DNA of 64,000 nucleotides from Firmicutes bacterium HGW-Firmicutes-14. Lineage in GTDB: Bacteria; Bacillota; Thermincolia; Thermincolales; UBA2595. Position 1 is the stretch's first letter. Every line of letters begins with the position of its first letter. This document shows, one piece after another, positions 29,298 to 37,469 of this stretch. Where the stretch lies: contig PHAB01000002.1 in the NCBI GenBank assembly GCA_002840275.1, positions 186,001 to 250,000 on the forward strand. The letters run 5' to 3'. A program made the translations under genes and the position numbers. The notes under the pieces are model-generated. The model worked only from the letters and a program-made list of their open reading frames with translations, was not told where the DNA came from and searched no databases.

Positions 29298-30989
29298 TTG
29301 TTGAAGGAAATTCTGGTAAATGTCAGGGAAGAAGAAACCAGGGTTGCCGTTATCGAAGATAAAGTGGTAGTTGAGATATATATTGAACGCTCACTGAACC
29401 AGAGACTGGTGGGCAATATTTATAAGGGAAAGGTCGAAAACGTCCTGCCCGGCATGCAGGCGGCTTTTGTAGACATTGGCCTGGATAAGAATGCTTTCCT
29501 GTTTGTCGAGGACGCCCTGGCACCGAGAAGCGGTGAAGAGGGGTTTGAACCCGGTGCCGGACACAATATTACTGATGTACTGAAAGAAGGCCAGGAGGTG
29601 CTGGTCCAGATAGCCAAGGAACCCATAGGTACCAAGGGGGCCAGGGTTACTACCAATATGACCCTGCCGGGGAGATACCTGGTTCTGATGCCCAATGTGG
29701 ATTACATTGGCATATCAAGACGCATCGAGGATGAAAAAGAGCGTGAACGGCTCAGGAATGTGGTGGAAAAGTTTAAGCCTCCCAACATGGGCCTGATCGT
29801 CCGGACCATTGCCGAAGGCCTTAGTGAAGAAGACTTCCGCCAGGACATTTTGCTGCTTACCAAACTGTGGAAGAAGATTCAGAACAAGGCCTGTCATGGT
29901 CCCTGCCCGAACCTTATCCACAAGGACCTGGAACTGGTGCAGAGGATACTCAGGGACCTCTTTACCGAAGATATCGACAGCCTGATTATAGATTCCCGGT
30001 ATGAATATGAAAAGGTTATGGAACTGATGGAGCTGACATCCCCGGAACTTAAGGGCCGGGTCACCCTTTATGAGCAGGAAAACCTTTTTGAGAAATATGG
30101 AGTAGAGGAAGAGATAGAGAAGATTCTGAAGCCCCGGGTCTGGCTTAAAAGCGGCGGCTATATTGTTATTGACCGCACTGAAGCTCTGACAGCTATTGAT
30201 GTAAATACCGGCAAATATGTCGGCAGCACAAACCTGGCCGACACTGTTCTGAAGACAAACCTGGAGGCCTGCACGGAGATATGCAGGCAGCTAAGGCTCA
30301 GAAATATAGGTGGAATCATTATCATCGACTTTATCGATATGCTGAGCCAGAGTCACCAAAACCTGGTGCTGCAGAAACTGGAAGAGGAAACAAGAAAGGA
30401 CAAGACCAAGACCAACATCCTGGGACTTACCCAGTTGGGTCTTGTTGAAATAACCAGAAAGAAGGTGCGCCAGGGTCTGGAAAATGTATTGCTAAAACCA
30501 TGCCCCTATTGTGAGGGGAAAGGGAAGGTCCTGTCCGAGGAAACCATCAGTATCAGGGCAAAAAACGAGATCCTCAAACTGGCCCAGCATACCAGCGCCG
30601 AGGCTATCCTTGTGGAGGTCCATCCGACCGTTGCCTCACTGTTGATTGGCGGCAGCGGTATAAACCTGAGAGACATGGAATCTAAGACCCGCAAACATAT
30701 CCTGGTCAGGGGATGTGAGCATTACCACCAGGAGGTTATAAATATCCGGGCCCTCCATTCCCAGTCGGAAATTGATGCTATCGGTGTTCCGGTCCGTCCC
30801 GGCCAGATTCTCGAGGTAAAAGTGGAGGAACCCCACGCCACAAATATCTATGATGGGATAGGAAGGGTTAACGGATTCATAGTGGATATCGAGGCAGCCA
30901 GCTCTTTAATCGGAGAGACAGTCCCGGTGGAAATAACCAAAGTATTCCGTACCTATTGTAAAGCCAGGATGGTCGATGTGGGCAAATAA
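29298..30989 (+). CDS. rng: Ribonuclease E/G family endoribonuclease
   Basis: RNase E/G endonuclease acting in rRNA maturation and mRNA decay, 563 residues. It has an N-terminal S1 domain (LVGNIYKGKVENVLPGMQAA), the RNase H-like and DNase I-like catalytic parts with catalytic Asp in LTAIDVNTGK and IIIIDFIDM, and the zinc-link CPYCEGKGK near residue 401. The start is TTG 29298 with TAGGAGGTG at good spacing (TTG 29301 is possible). It lacks the long C-terminal scaffold of E. coli RNase E. In related bacteria rplU follows directly; here a minus-strand cassette intervenes. Confidence 0.95.
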   Translation: MLKEILVNVREEETRVAVIEDKVVVEIYIERSLNQRLVGNIYKGKVENVLPGMQAAFVDIGLDKNAFLFVEDALAPRSGEEGFEPGAGHNITDVLKEGQEVLVQIAKEPIGTKGARVTTNMTLPGRYLVLMPNVDYIGISRRIEDEKERERLRNVVEKFKPPNMGLIVRTIAEGLSEEDFRQDILLLTKLWKKIQNKACHGPCPNLIHKDLELVQRILRDLFTEDIDSLIIDSRYEYEKVMELMELTSPELKGRVTLYEQENLFEKYGVEEEIEKILKPRVWLKSGGYIVIDRTEALTAIDVNTGKYVGSTNLADTVLKTNLEACTEICRQLRLRNIGGIIIIDFIDMLSQSHQNLVLQKLEEETRKDKTKTNILGLTQLGLVEITRKKVRQGLENVLLKPCPYCEGKGKVLSEETISIRAKNEILKLAQHTSAEAILVEVHPTVASLLIGGSGINLRDMESKTRKHILVRGCEHYHQEVINIRALHSQSEIDAIGVPVRPGQILEVKVEEPHATNIYDGIGRVNGFIVDIEAASSLIGETVPVEITKVFRTYCKARMVDVGK

Positions 30990-31031
30990 GAAAGAAGTCT
31001 TGACCGCATTCATATATGGGAAGTAAGCGGG

Positions 31032-31475
31032 TTATACTTCTTCTCTGTACCGGTAACGATTTATAATCCATACTGTAATGACTCCAAACAGGACATGAAC
31101 CAGGAGAAGCAATACAGAATCGACGAATTTGTCTGCCATATTCAGGTTAAGAATTCTGGCCAGGACACCACATAACGCAAACCAGGCAACAGCACCGAAT
31201 CCCAGACCTTTTAAGAACGAGTGGCTGTAACCGGTATAATCGAGTAGCATTATAGCAATAAATCCTACCAGAGCACTGCAAAATAAATGCCCTATAAACC
31301 CGATAATATTGCTCTGCACCGGCCCACTAACAGCTGAAGGAGAAAACAGCAGGGCAACCCGGGTTATCATATGTATACTGATACCCGGAATCAGATTCAG
31401 AAGGTAAATAGACAGCCCCATAACCACTCCACCGGCCATGCCTGCTGTTCCCCCAAGGATAAATTTGTCTTTCAA
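31032..31475 (-). CDS. Tandem paralogous membrane protein, copy 1
   Basis: A 147-residue protein with four predicted transmembrane helices, clearly homologous to the two genes upstream of it (31535-31984, 32065-32532). Shared features: an initial MKD-[KN]-F/M, AG-rich helix 1, the NLIPGI turn, a GHLFCS/HLVCG segment in helix 2, GYS/GYD-x3-KG, an LCGV/LCGI helix, then M.D.F.D and a terminal NRYR/DRFR. Family not recognised; no enzyme motif. The start is placed at TTG 31475 because AAGGAGGT stands six bases upstream and it aligns with the other copies. It is the last gene of the cassette and converges on rng. Confidence 0.7.
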   Translation of the reverse strand: MKDKFILGGTAGMAGGVVMGLSIYLLNLIPGISIHMITRVALLFSPSAVSGPVQSNIIGFIGHLFCSALVGFIAIMLLDYTGYSHSFLKGLGFGAVAWFALCGVLARILNLNMADKFVDSVLLLLVHVLFGVITVWIINRYRYREEV

Positions 31476-31534
31476 AGATTGTACCTCCTTTGTGATACAG
31501 GAGCCGTAGCTTATGGGCAGGCCTTTTACTAAGT

Positions 31535-31984
31535 TTAACCCGTAACCTCCGGTTTGGGGCGGAAACGATCCAGGAACCATACAACAGTGAGACCAAAGGG
31601 GATATGAATAAGCATAATCAGTAAATTATCAATAAACCTGTCCTGCATCCTGAGCCCGAGCGCCTTACCCAGGATCCCGCACAACAGGAACCATGAGGCC
31701 AAACCCATAATAGCGCCTTTTGCCAACAGGTAATCATACCCGGCTATTTCCAGGATAACCAGCATTACCAGGCCTACCAGGATTCCGCAAACCAGATGTG
31801 ATATAAGGCCCACGGTGCTTCCTGCAAGGGTTCCGGTCATTGACCGGGGAACGAATAATTTTGATATGCCGAAGATAAGTTCTATATTGATACCGGGAAT
31901 CAAATTAAGAATAAAATCAAATACACTCATCACCACAGCCCCGGTGAAACCTGCCGCTGTACCGCGCAGGAAATTATCTTTCAT
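31535..31984 (-). CDS. Tandem paralogous membrane protein, copy 2
   Basis: A 149-residue, four-helix membrane protein, paralog of the genes on each side. It begins MKDNFLRGTAAGF and carries NLIPGIN, HLVCGILVG, GYDYLLAKG, FLLCGILG and DRFIDN. The C-terminal tail is basic (RFRPKPEV). ATG 31984 has GGAGGCG upstream. The copies differ most in the loop after helix 1 and least in the turns, as expected for duplicated genes under constraint. No function can be read. Confidence 0.72.
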   Translation of the reverse strand: MKDNFLRGTAAGFTGAVVMSVFDFILNLIPGINIELIFGISKLFVPRSMTGTLAGSTVGLISHLVCGILVGLVMLVILEIAGYDYLLAKGAIMGLASWFLLCGILGKALGLRMQDRFIDNLLIMLIHIPFGLTVVWFLDRFRPKPEVTG

Positions 31985-32064
31985 AAAACACGCCTCCATA
32001 GTACCAGTTTCGGCAGCAGATGGCTGCCGTTCTTTTATCCCGTGGCTAACCGCCAATCCGGTGA

Positions 32065-32532
32065 TTAACCGCGGCTATTTTCTCCGGTGACCTCTTGAGG
32101 CCGGGGCCGGAACCTGTTAATCAACCATGCTCCGGTGAGGCCGTAACCCAGGTGGATGATTATCATAACCATATTATCGATAAACGTGTCCTCCATGTTT
32201 AAGCCAAGGACAGTACCTGTAATTCCACAGAGCAGCAACCAGAGCAGCAAACCTGTTATTGAACCCTTCAGGAAGAGGTAATCGTATCCGGTTGTTTCGA
32301 ACACCAGAATGAATGACAGACCCGCCAGAGTACCACAGACAAGGCTTGCCGTTAATCCCATAAAAAATCCGTAAGGGCTTTCTGCTAAGGTTATCGGGGT
32401 AAACAACTGGGAAACTCCATATATGAATTTTGTATTTATTCCAGGAAGCAAGTTAAATAAAATATCCAGTATCCCCATTATGACTGCCCCGCCGAAACCG
32501 GCTATAAGTCCCAGAATCATCTTATCCTTCAA
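32065..32532 (-). CDS. Tandem paralogous membrane protein, copy 3
   Basis: A 155-residue, four-helix membrane protein, first copy of the triplet in transcription order. It has MKDKMILGLIAGF, NLLPGIN, SLVCGTLAG, GYDYLFLKG, WLLLCGITG and DTFIDN, ending in a basic, polar tail (RFRPRPQEV). Start TTG 32532 with TAAGGAGGTCC upstream, the same TTG-AAG-GAT-AAG opening as copy 1. About 120 bases separate it from the hydrolase gene, with a perfect hairpin between them, so it may have its own promoter. Confidence 0.72.
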   Translation of the reverse strand: MKDKMILGLIAGFGGAVIMGILDILFNLLPGINTKFIYGVSQLFTPITLAESPYGFFMGLTASLVCGTLAGLSFILVFETTGYDYLFLKGSITGLLLWLLLCGITGTVLGLNMEDTFIDNMVMIIIHLGYGLTGAWLINRFRPRPQEVTGENSRG

Positions 32533-32596
32533 AGCGGACCTCCTTATTGATTCTCATACTATTTTTTGTCAAACTCATATACTATATTCCCAATTC

Positions 32597-32628
32597 AAAA
32601 GGAAGGTTTTATGTAAAACCTTCCTTTT
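32597..32628. terminator. Perfect hairpin between hydrolase and paralog genes
   Basis: A perfect 15-bp stem (32597-32611 with 32614-32628, AAAAGGAAGGTTTTA) on a 2-base loop. The T-run falls inside the stem. It probably ends the minus-strand hydrolase transcript, whose stop is 24 bases away. Confidence 0.65.
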
Positions 32629-32651
32629 ATCTAATAAACGTTTAATATTTT

Positions 32652-33308
32652 TTATCCGCAAATAAAATCCTTCACCTTTTCAATGATTTCAGAGTTTACT
32701 TCAATGGTCCGCCGGTAGTTTCCATCCATTTGCAGGCCATGGTCGAATCCTTCATAGAAACTTATCAATTCATCCGGGAAGACCATGCCGGCCGTTTCAG
32801 GGTCACAATAAGGGTCATCACTTCCGAAAACCAGGTATGATTTCCTGACCTTGGCTTTATAGTTGTCCCAAACAGGGATAATTTCCTTTTCGGTGTTATA
32901 GTAAAGGACAGGTGTCAGGAGGACAGCCCTGTTAAATGTAATGTCCCTGTTAAGAAGCAGCATCGCCAGGGCCATTGTCCCCAGGGATTTGGCACAGACA
33001 GTTATATCCTGCGGACCGTACCCTGTATCCTCAAGGTAATCTAATATGTATCCGGTATCTATGCCGGTAGTTTTGTGGTCATAAGGTTCTCCCATGTACC
33101 GGTAGGTATAGCCCCTGTATTCAGCCTTCACGGAGTAAAAACCGCTCTCCGCAGCCATCCTCCACAGGTAATCCAAAAGGAAGTGGTTTACGGTATAGCC
33201 CCTGCCGGGAAGAACCAGGAATGCCTTACCCGGTTTTTCCTCCTGATGCATCACCGAAGCTTCAATCGGCCTGCCGTCAGTGGGTATTTTAATTTCCTGC
33301 TCCGTCAA
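32652..33308 (-). CDS. Alpha/beta hydrolase family protein
   Basis: A 218-residue cytoplasmic alpha/beta hydrolase. The oxyanion-type LPGRGY is near residue 40, the nucleophile elbow is CAKSLG near residue 115 (Ser), the acid lies in FGSDDPYCD near residue 170, and the His in GFDHGLQ near residue 195, so the triad is complete. Substrate unknown. TTG 33308 is chosen because AGGAGG stands nine bases upstream; ATG 33314 is only three bases from that site and ATG 33332 lies upstream of it. A candidate promoter faces it at 33350-33378. It heads the minus-strand cassette inserted between rng and rplU. Confidence 0.8.
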   Translation of the reverse strand: MTEQEIKIPTDGRPIEASVMHQEEKPGKAFLVLPGRGYTVNHFLLDYLWRMAAESGFYSVKAEYRGYTYRYMGEPYDHKTTGIDTGYILDYLEDTGYGPQDITVCAKSLGTMALAMLLLNRDITFNRAVLLTPVLYYNTEKEIIPVWDNYKAKVRKSYLVFGSDDPYCDPETAGMVFPDELISFYEGFDHGLQMDGNYRRTIEVNSEIIEKVKDFICG

Positions 33309-33349
33309 TATCATCTCCCTCCTTGCTAACATTATTCTACGTGGCAAAG

Positions 33350-33378
33350 GATATACCTTCATAGAATATATGAATCAA
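33350..33378 (-). promoter_or_regulatory. Candidate promoter of the hydrolase gene
   Basis: On the minus strand TTGATT (33378-33373), a 17-base spacer and TATATC (33355-33350). Confidence 0.45.
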
Positions 33379-33419
33379 CAAAAAACCGGAGTAATTCATG
33401 ATTGCAATACTAATCAATC

Positions 33420-33448
33420 TTGACAAAGGCCATCCTGTGCTATAGAAT
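33420..33448 (+). promoter_or_regulatory. Promoter of rplU-prp-rpmA
   Basis: TTGACA (33420-33425), a 17-base spacer and TAGAAT (33443-33448), upstream of a structured leader. Confidence 0.8.
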
Positions 33449-33454
33449 ATTGTA

Positions 33455-33585
33455 TTGTAGGCAGAGTCTGCGGCTCTGCTGAAAACCGCTCAAAAAGGGC
33501 GGGCTGCCGGACTCGGCGCCGAAAGGCCCTAACCGGAAGCCCACAAACCAAAGGTGCCCGGATTGGCGAGTTCAGAGAGGGAGGT
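33455..33585 (+). promoter_or_regulatory. rplU leader: Structured leader, probable L21 leader
   Basis: About 130 GC-rich bases between the promoter and rplU contain several short complementary blocks (for example GCAGAGTC...GGCTCTGC near 33461-33480 and GGGCGGGC...GGCCC). The position matches the ribosomal protein L21 leader of Firmicutes, which is thought to let L21 regulate its own operon. Assigned by position and base pairing only. Confidence 0.5.
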
Positions 33586-33591
33586 GTATTT

Positions 33592-33903
33592 ATGTACGCC
33601 GTTATCGCCACAGGAGGCAAGCAGTACCGGGTCAAAGAAGGTGATGTCATCTTCGTTGAGAAACTGAATGCCGGTGAAGGTGAAACTGTCGAAGTTACTG
33701 ATGTGCTTGCTGTAGAAAAAGAGGGAGACTTTAGGATAGGTTCTCCCCTGGTTGACGGGGCTAAAGTGGTGCTTAAGGTTCTTGGCCAGGGCAAAGGTAA
33801 GAAGATAGTTGTCTTCAAATATAAGGCCAAGAAAAATTACCGTCGTAAGACCGGCCACCGCCAGCCTTATACCAGGGTAGCTGTGGAAAAAATCGAAGCC
33901 TAG
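33592..33903 (+). CDS. rplU: 50S ribosomal protein L21
   Basis: Ribosomal protein of the large subunit that binds 23S rRNA, 103 residues. Opens [18 protein letters not shown] and ends with the conserved [17 protein letters not shown] region. ATG 33592 follows GAGGGAGGTG. First gene of the conserved rplU-prp-rpmA trio. Confidence 0.98.
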   Translation: MYAVIATGGKQYRVKEGDVIFVEKLNAGEGETVEVTDVLAVEKEGDFRIGSPLVDGAKVVLKVLGQGKGKKIVVFKYKAKKNYRRKTGHRQPYTRVAVEKIEA

Positions 33904-33914
33904 GATTGAAGGCC

Positions 33915-34256
33915 ATGATTATTGTTTCGGTTAACAGGTCAAACGGAATGCTAAAGGGTTACAGTGTTAAGGGCCATGCCGGGTATAAGCCCCCCGGTGA
34001 GGATATCGTCTGTGCGGCGGTTTCCGTATTGGCACAGACAGCCCTGCTCGGTCTGGGGAATTACGTCAAAAAAGGACTGGATTATCAGATTGACGATTCG
34101 GGAGTTTTAAGATGCAGCCTGCCTGATAAGCTTGCTGAAACAGAAAGTATTCAGGCTGAAGCTATCCTGGAGACAATGGTCATAGGGCTTAAAAATCTGC
34201 AAAAGAATTATTCCAAATATATAAGAGTTTTTAGGAGGAGGTGGACCTCATGCTGA
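33915..34256 (+). CDS. prp: Ribosomal-processing cysteine protease Prp
   Basis: Protease that removes the N-terminal extension of L27, essential where L27 is extended (shown in Staphylococcus). The product is 113 residues. The catalytic dyad is visible: His in [19 protein letters not shown] near residue 22 and Cys in the same segment near residue 34. ATG 33915 is preferred: TAGGA lies nine bases upstream, while TTG 33906 directly abuts it. The end overlaps the start of rpmA by seven bases, so enzyme and substrate are coupled. Confidence 0.93.
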   Translation: MIIVSVNRSNGMLKGYSVKGHAGYKPPGEDIVCAAVSVLAQTALLGLGNYVKKGLDYQIDDSGVLRCSLPDKLAETESIQAEAILETMVIGLKNLQKNYSKYIRVFRRRWTSC

Positions 34257-34543
34257 ATATTAATCTTCAATTATTTGCTCATAAAAAAGGGGTGGGCAGT
34301 TCCCGGAACGGCCGTGATTCCAACCCCAAATACCTTGGTGTCAAACGCAGCGACGGTATGGTTGTTGCCGCAGGAAATATCCTTGTCCGCCAGCGCGGTA
34401 CCAAAATTCATCCGGGCAACAATGTGGGCATCGGCAGGGATGATACCCTTTTTGCACTGGTAGACGGTGTTGTTAAGTTTGAAAGAAAAGGCAAGGACAA
34501 AAAACAGGTAAGTGTATATGCCGAAGCCGGAGCTGCCGTCTAA
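34250..34543 (+). CDS. rpmA: 50S ribosomal protein L27 with Prp-cleavable N-terminal extension
   Basis: Large-subunit protein whose N terminus reaches the peptidyl-transferase centre, 97 residues. It starts [18 protein letters not shown]. The LQLF-A junction is the Prp cleavage motif, so the mature protein should begin AHKKG. ATG 34250 has AGGAGGAGGT upstream at seven bases; GTG 34241 is part of that site. A strong terminator follows 57 bases after the stop. Confidence 0.98.
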   Translation: MLNINLQLFAHKKGVGSSRNGRDSNPKYLGVKRSDGMVVAAGNILVRQRGTKIHPGNNVGIGRDDTLFALVDGVVKFERKGKDKKQVSVYAEAGAAV

Positions 34544-34600
34544 ACCGGTAACGTATAGGATTTGGCCGGCTAAAAATTCTCATTGAAATATCGAATTTTC

Positions 34601-34645
34601 CAGGGGAGTGTTCATAAGTGAACTTATGAACACTCCCCTGATTTA
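34601..34645 (+). terminator. Strong hairpin terminator after rpmA
   Basis: A perfect 18-bp stem (34601-34618 with 34623-34640, core GGGGAGTGTTCATAAG) on a 4-base loop, then ATTTATT. Confidence 0.85.
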
Positions 34646-34657
34646 TTACCCAACTGA

Positions 34658-34723
34658 AATGGTGTTGTCAATTATAAGAAAAACGATACTGAATCAAGTT
34701 TTTCGTTGACTGACAACACCATT
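34658..34723. repeat. Long imperfect inverted repeat upstream of fixC
   Basis: Outer arms AATGGTGTTGTCA (34658-34670) and TGACAACACCATT (34711-34723) pair perfectly. Inner arms GAAAAAC (34678-34684) and GTTTTTC (34698-34704) extend the structure. There is no downstream T-run. It could be an operator, a leader hairpin or a small repetitive element. Confidence 0.7.
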
Positions 34724-34786
34724 CTTGGATAAGTAACCGGTTCAGGGAAATAATAACTGTATAGTTCAGAAAAGGAGTGGCCGGTC

Positions 34787-36124
34787 ATTCAGAACGAGAC
34801 AAAAATTGGTTATTCAGAAACAGTACCTGCTGATAAACAGTACTGGCCGGTAGTTGTCATTGGGGCCGGTGTTGCCGGTATAACGGCAGCACATACCGTG
34901 GCTTTGACGGGTACCGGTGTACTGCTCCTTGAGCGCGGACCTTACCCAGGCTCCAAGAATATGAGCGGGGGAGCGGTATATTCTCTTCCCACCCGTGAAC
35001 TTGTTCCGGACTTCTGGCAGGACGCACCGGTGGAACGCACCCTGGTGAACCAGCAATACTGGCTTTTGACCGAGAATTCAGCCGTTAAACTGGGTTACAC
35101 AGGGTATAATTTTGACAATCCGCCTTATAACAAGTTTTCTATTATGAGGGCGACCTTTGATCGGTGGTATGCCGCGAAAGCGGAAGAGGCCGGAGTCACC
35201 CTCTGGACAGGGTGCAAAGCAGACAGCCTGATCCTCAAGAAGGGACGGATCACCGGGGTCAGGGTAAGCGGTTCCCGGGAAGGGGATATTTATTCCGGTA
35301 TTATAATTCTTGCCCAGGGTGTAAACCCGATACTGGCTGAGGAGGCAGGATTAATCAGGAAAGGCGCAGCAAAAAACTATTCTCTGTACATGAAAGAAAT
35401 GATAGCCCTGCCTGAAGAGGTCATAAACCAGCGTTTAATGCTGAAAGAAAGGCAGGGAGCGGTTATAGGACTCCTTGGTGACGCTACGGCCGGACTTATC
35501 GGCGCCGGTTCATTATATACCTTTAAAGAACACCTGGGAATCAATGCAGGTGTCAGTGTCAGGACCCTGGCTCAGAAGAAGGTTAATATTGCTTTTATCC
35601 TGGACAGACTTAAGAAGAATCCGGCCATTGAACCACTGATTGATGGCGGAACTGTCGTAGAGCGTACTGCCCACATGATTCCCGAAGGCGGTTTTAATGC
35701 TATACCGCCCCTTGTATTTGACGGAATGCTGATAGCGGGTGATTCGGCCGGTCTGGTAAACGGCACTCACGGGTTAAACCTGGCCATGTATTCAGGCAAT
35801 TTTGCCGCCCAAACGGCACTGGAGGCCCTGGAGAAAAAAGACTTTTCCCGGAGCACGCTTTACAGGTACAGGGAGAGGCTTGAAAACAGCTTTGTGCTGA
35901 AGGATATGCGGGCCAACAGGAGGGTTCCGGGCTGGTTTTCCCGGAATCCGACCCTGGTAGCCGATTATATAAGTCTGATAAACCATGTTTCAATGCAGGT
36001 TTCAACGGTTTACCCCATATCCCGAAAGGAAAAGAGAAGATTAATAAGGAGGGAAGTACTGGACAGGCAGCCCCCGGGAAAACTGCTGGCTGACCTGGTG
36101 CAGGCCATATGGTCGTCAAAATAG
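34787..36124 (+). CDS. fixC: FixC-like FAD-dependent oxidoreductase (ETF-quinone oxidoreductase family), unusual start
   Basis: Flavoprotein of the FixC/ETF dehydrogenase family, about 445 residues, expected to take electrons from an electron-transfer flavoprotein. The N-terminal dinucleotide motif VVVIGAGVAGITAAH is near residue 23 and GDSAGLVNGTHG near residue 318. No in-frame ATG, GTG or TTG lies between the upstream stop (TAA 34754-34756) and this motif. The only well-placed start is ATT 34787, nine bases after AAAGGAG. Using GTG 34898 would delete the FAD motif. fixX overlaps its end. fixA and fixB are not in the window. An upstream indel is the alternative explanation. Confidence 0.8.
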   Translation: MQNETKIGYSETVPADKQYWPVVVIGAGVAGITAAHTVALTGTGVLLLERGPYPGSKNMSGGAVYSLPTRELVPDFWQDAPVERTLVNQQYWLLTENSAVKLGYTGYNFDNPPYNKFSIMRATFDRWYAAKAEEAGVTLWTGCKADSLILKKGRITGVRVSGSREGDIYSGIIILAQGVNPILAEEAGLIRKGAAKNYSLYMKEMIALPEEVINQRLMLKERQGAVIGLLGDATAGLIGAGSLYTFKEHLGINAGVSVRTLAQKKVNIAFILDRLKKNPAIEPLIDGGTVVERTAHMIPEGGFNAIPPLVFDGMLIAGDSAGLVNGTHGLNLAMYSGNFAAQTALEALEKKDFSRSTLYRYRERLENSFVLKDMRANRRVPGWFSRNPTLVADYISLINHVSMQVSTVYPISRKEKRRLIRREVLDRQPPGKLLADLVQAIWSSK

Positions 36125-36345
36125 GAGAGCAAAAAATAATTGATCCAGACAGGTGCAGTGGGGAATGTGATGAAATGACTTGTCGTTATGTCTGTCCTGC
36201 CGGTCTTTTCACAGTTATCGACGGTAAAATCACTTTTAACCTGCACGGGTTTTGTCTGGAATGCGGGGCATGCCGCCTGGTCTGTGATAACATTTCTTTT
36301 CACTACCCGTCGGCAGGTGAAGGGATTATTCACCGGTTTGGATAG
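36109..36345 (+). CDS. fixX: FixX-like ferredoxin
   Basis: A 78-residue ferredoxin-like protein, the usual electron-transfer partner of FixC. Cys-rich segments are CSGECDEMTCRYVCPAG and CLECGACRLVCDN; the second is a standard C-x2-C-x2-C-x3-C cluster motif, while the first is less regular. ATG 36109 overlaps the end of fixC by 16 bases, so the two are coupled. ATPase or ETF genes that normally complete fixABCX are missing nearby. Confidence 0.88.
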   Translation: MVVKIGEQKIIDPDRCSGECDEMTCRYVCPAGLFTVIDGKITFNLHGFCLECGACRLVCDNISFHYPSAGEGIIHRFG

Positions 36346-36359
36346 GGGGTGGGTTACTA

Positions 36360-37454
36360 ATGCAGCAAAAAATCAGCAGCCGGCAGGCTGTGGTTATAAC
36401 AGTAATGGTGCTTACACCTCCAATCATCTGAAGTGTGCCCATCTTAACTGTCGGTGACAGGTACCAGGATGTATGGATAGCCGGGATACTGGCTACTTTA
36501 ATGGGAGCGGCCAATGCACTGTTTTTGTCATGGATTGCCTCCCTGTTTGACGGCAGGACAGTGGTGGAGTTCCTGGAAGCCCTTGGCAGCAGTCTGTTGG
36601 CAAAAATAACCGGGCTGATTTTTGTTATATTTACAATGCATGTTGCCAGTATTACTTTACGGGATTTTGGGGAACTGATGGTAACGTCCTTTTATGGTGA
36701 GACACCCCTTATTGTTTTTCTTGTGGTTTTTGCTTTACTTACTGCATGGTCGGCCTATGCCGGCCTGGAGGTTATTGTCCGGGCGGCCCAGTTCCTGATA
36801 CCATTAACAGTTTTGGGAATCCTGATAAGCAGCACTCTGACATTTAGAGTGGATGGCCTGGAGAATTTCTTTCCCCTGCTGGAGAAGGGGATTTCTCCGG
36901 TTGTCCGGGGAGGGATTACCCAGTGGGCTTTTTACGGTGATGTGGCAATCTGGTTTATGCTTCTGCCCCATCTGAACAGGAGTGTGAGACATTACCTGTT
37001 CATGCCCTTAAGTGTGCTGCTGGCGGGGGGGTTACTGGTGACAGTGCTGTTATTTATAGTCATCAGCCTGGGGGCACGGTTGGCGGCTATACAGACCTAT
37101 CCATTTTTATTGGCGGTAGAAACAGTATCGGTAGCTGATTTTATCGAAAGGGTGGAAGGCGGTTTTCTTATAGTCTGGGTAGCAGCGAATTTCATAAAAA
37201 TTGTTGTGTTTTTCTATACGGCAGTTTTTACCATGGGCAAAATTCTGAAATTAAATGATTACCGGCCCCTGGTTCTGCCTTTAACAGTAATAATGGTATC
37301 CCTGTCAATTCTGCTATTTGAAAACTATGATCAGTTGAGGAATTTCTTCCGGCCGGAGGTTTATGCCGCCTATGTGTCAATCATACAGGTATTCATCCCC
37401 CTGATGTTAATCGTTGTCTGGCTGGCGCGAAAAAAGCGGGGCCGGGCTCAATAA
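36360..37454 (+). pseudogene. Spore germination permease (GerAB/GerB family) with in-frame TGA
   Basis: APC-superfamily germinant-receptor permease. The frame opens at ATG 36360 (GGGGGTGGG upstream) as MQQKISSRQAVVITVMVLTP, the family-typical N terminus, but meets TGA at 36429-36431 inside the first transmembrane helix. It then continues in the same frame for 340 codons through YQDVWIAGILATLMG and the remaining helices. A restart at GTG 36435 would give 339 residues without helix 1. A nonsense mutation is most likely. A 5-bp hairpin (CTGTC-GGT-GACAG, 36448-36460) lies 16 bases after the TGA. An intact permease gene follows gerA, so the loss may be tolerated. Confidence 0.8.
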
Positions 37455-37469
37455 CCTGCTTAAGGCAAT

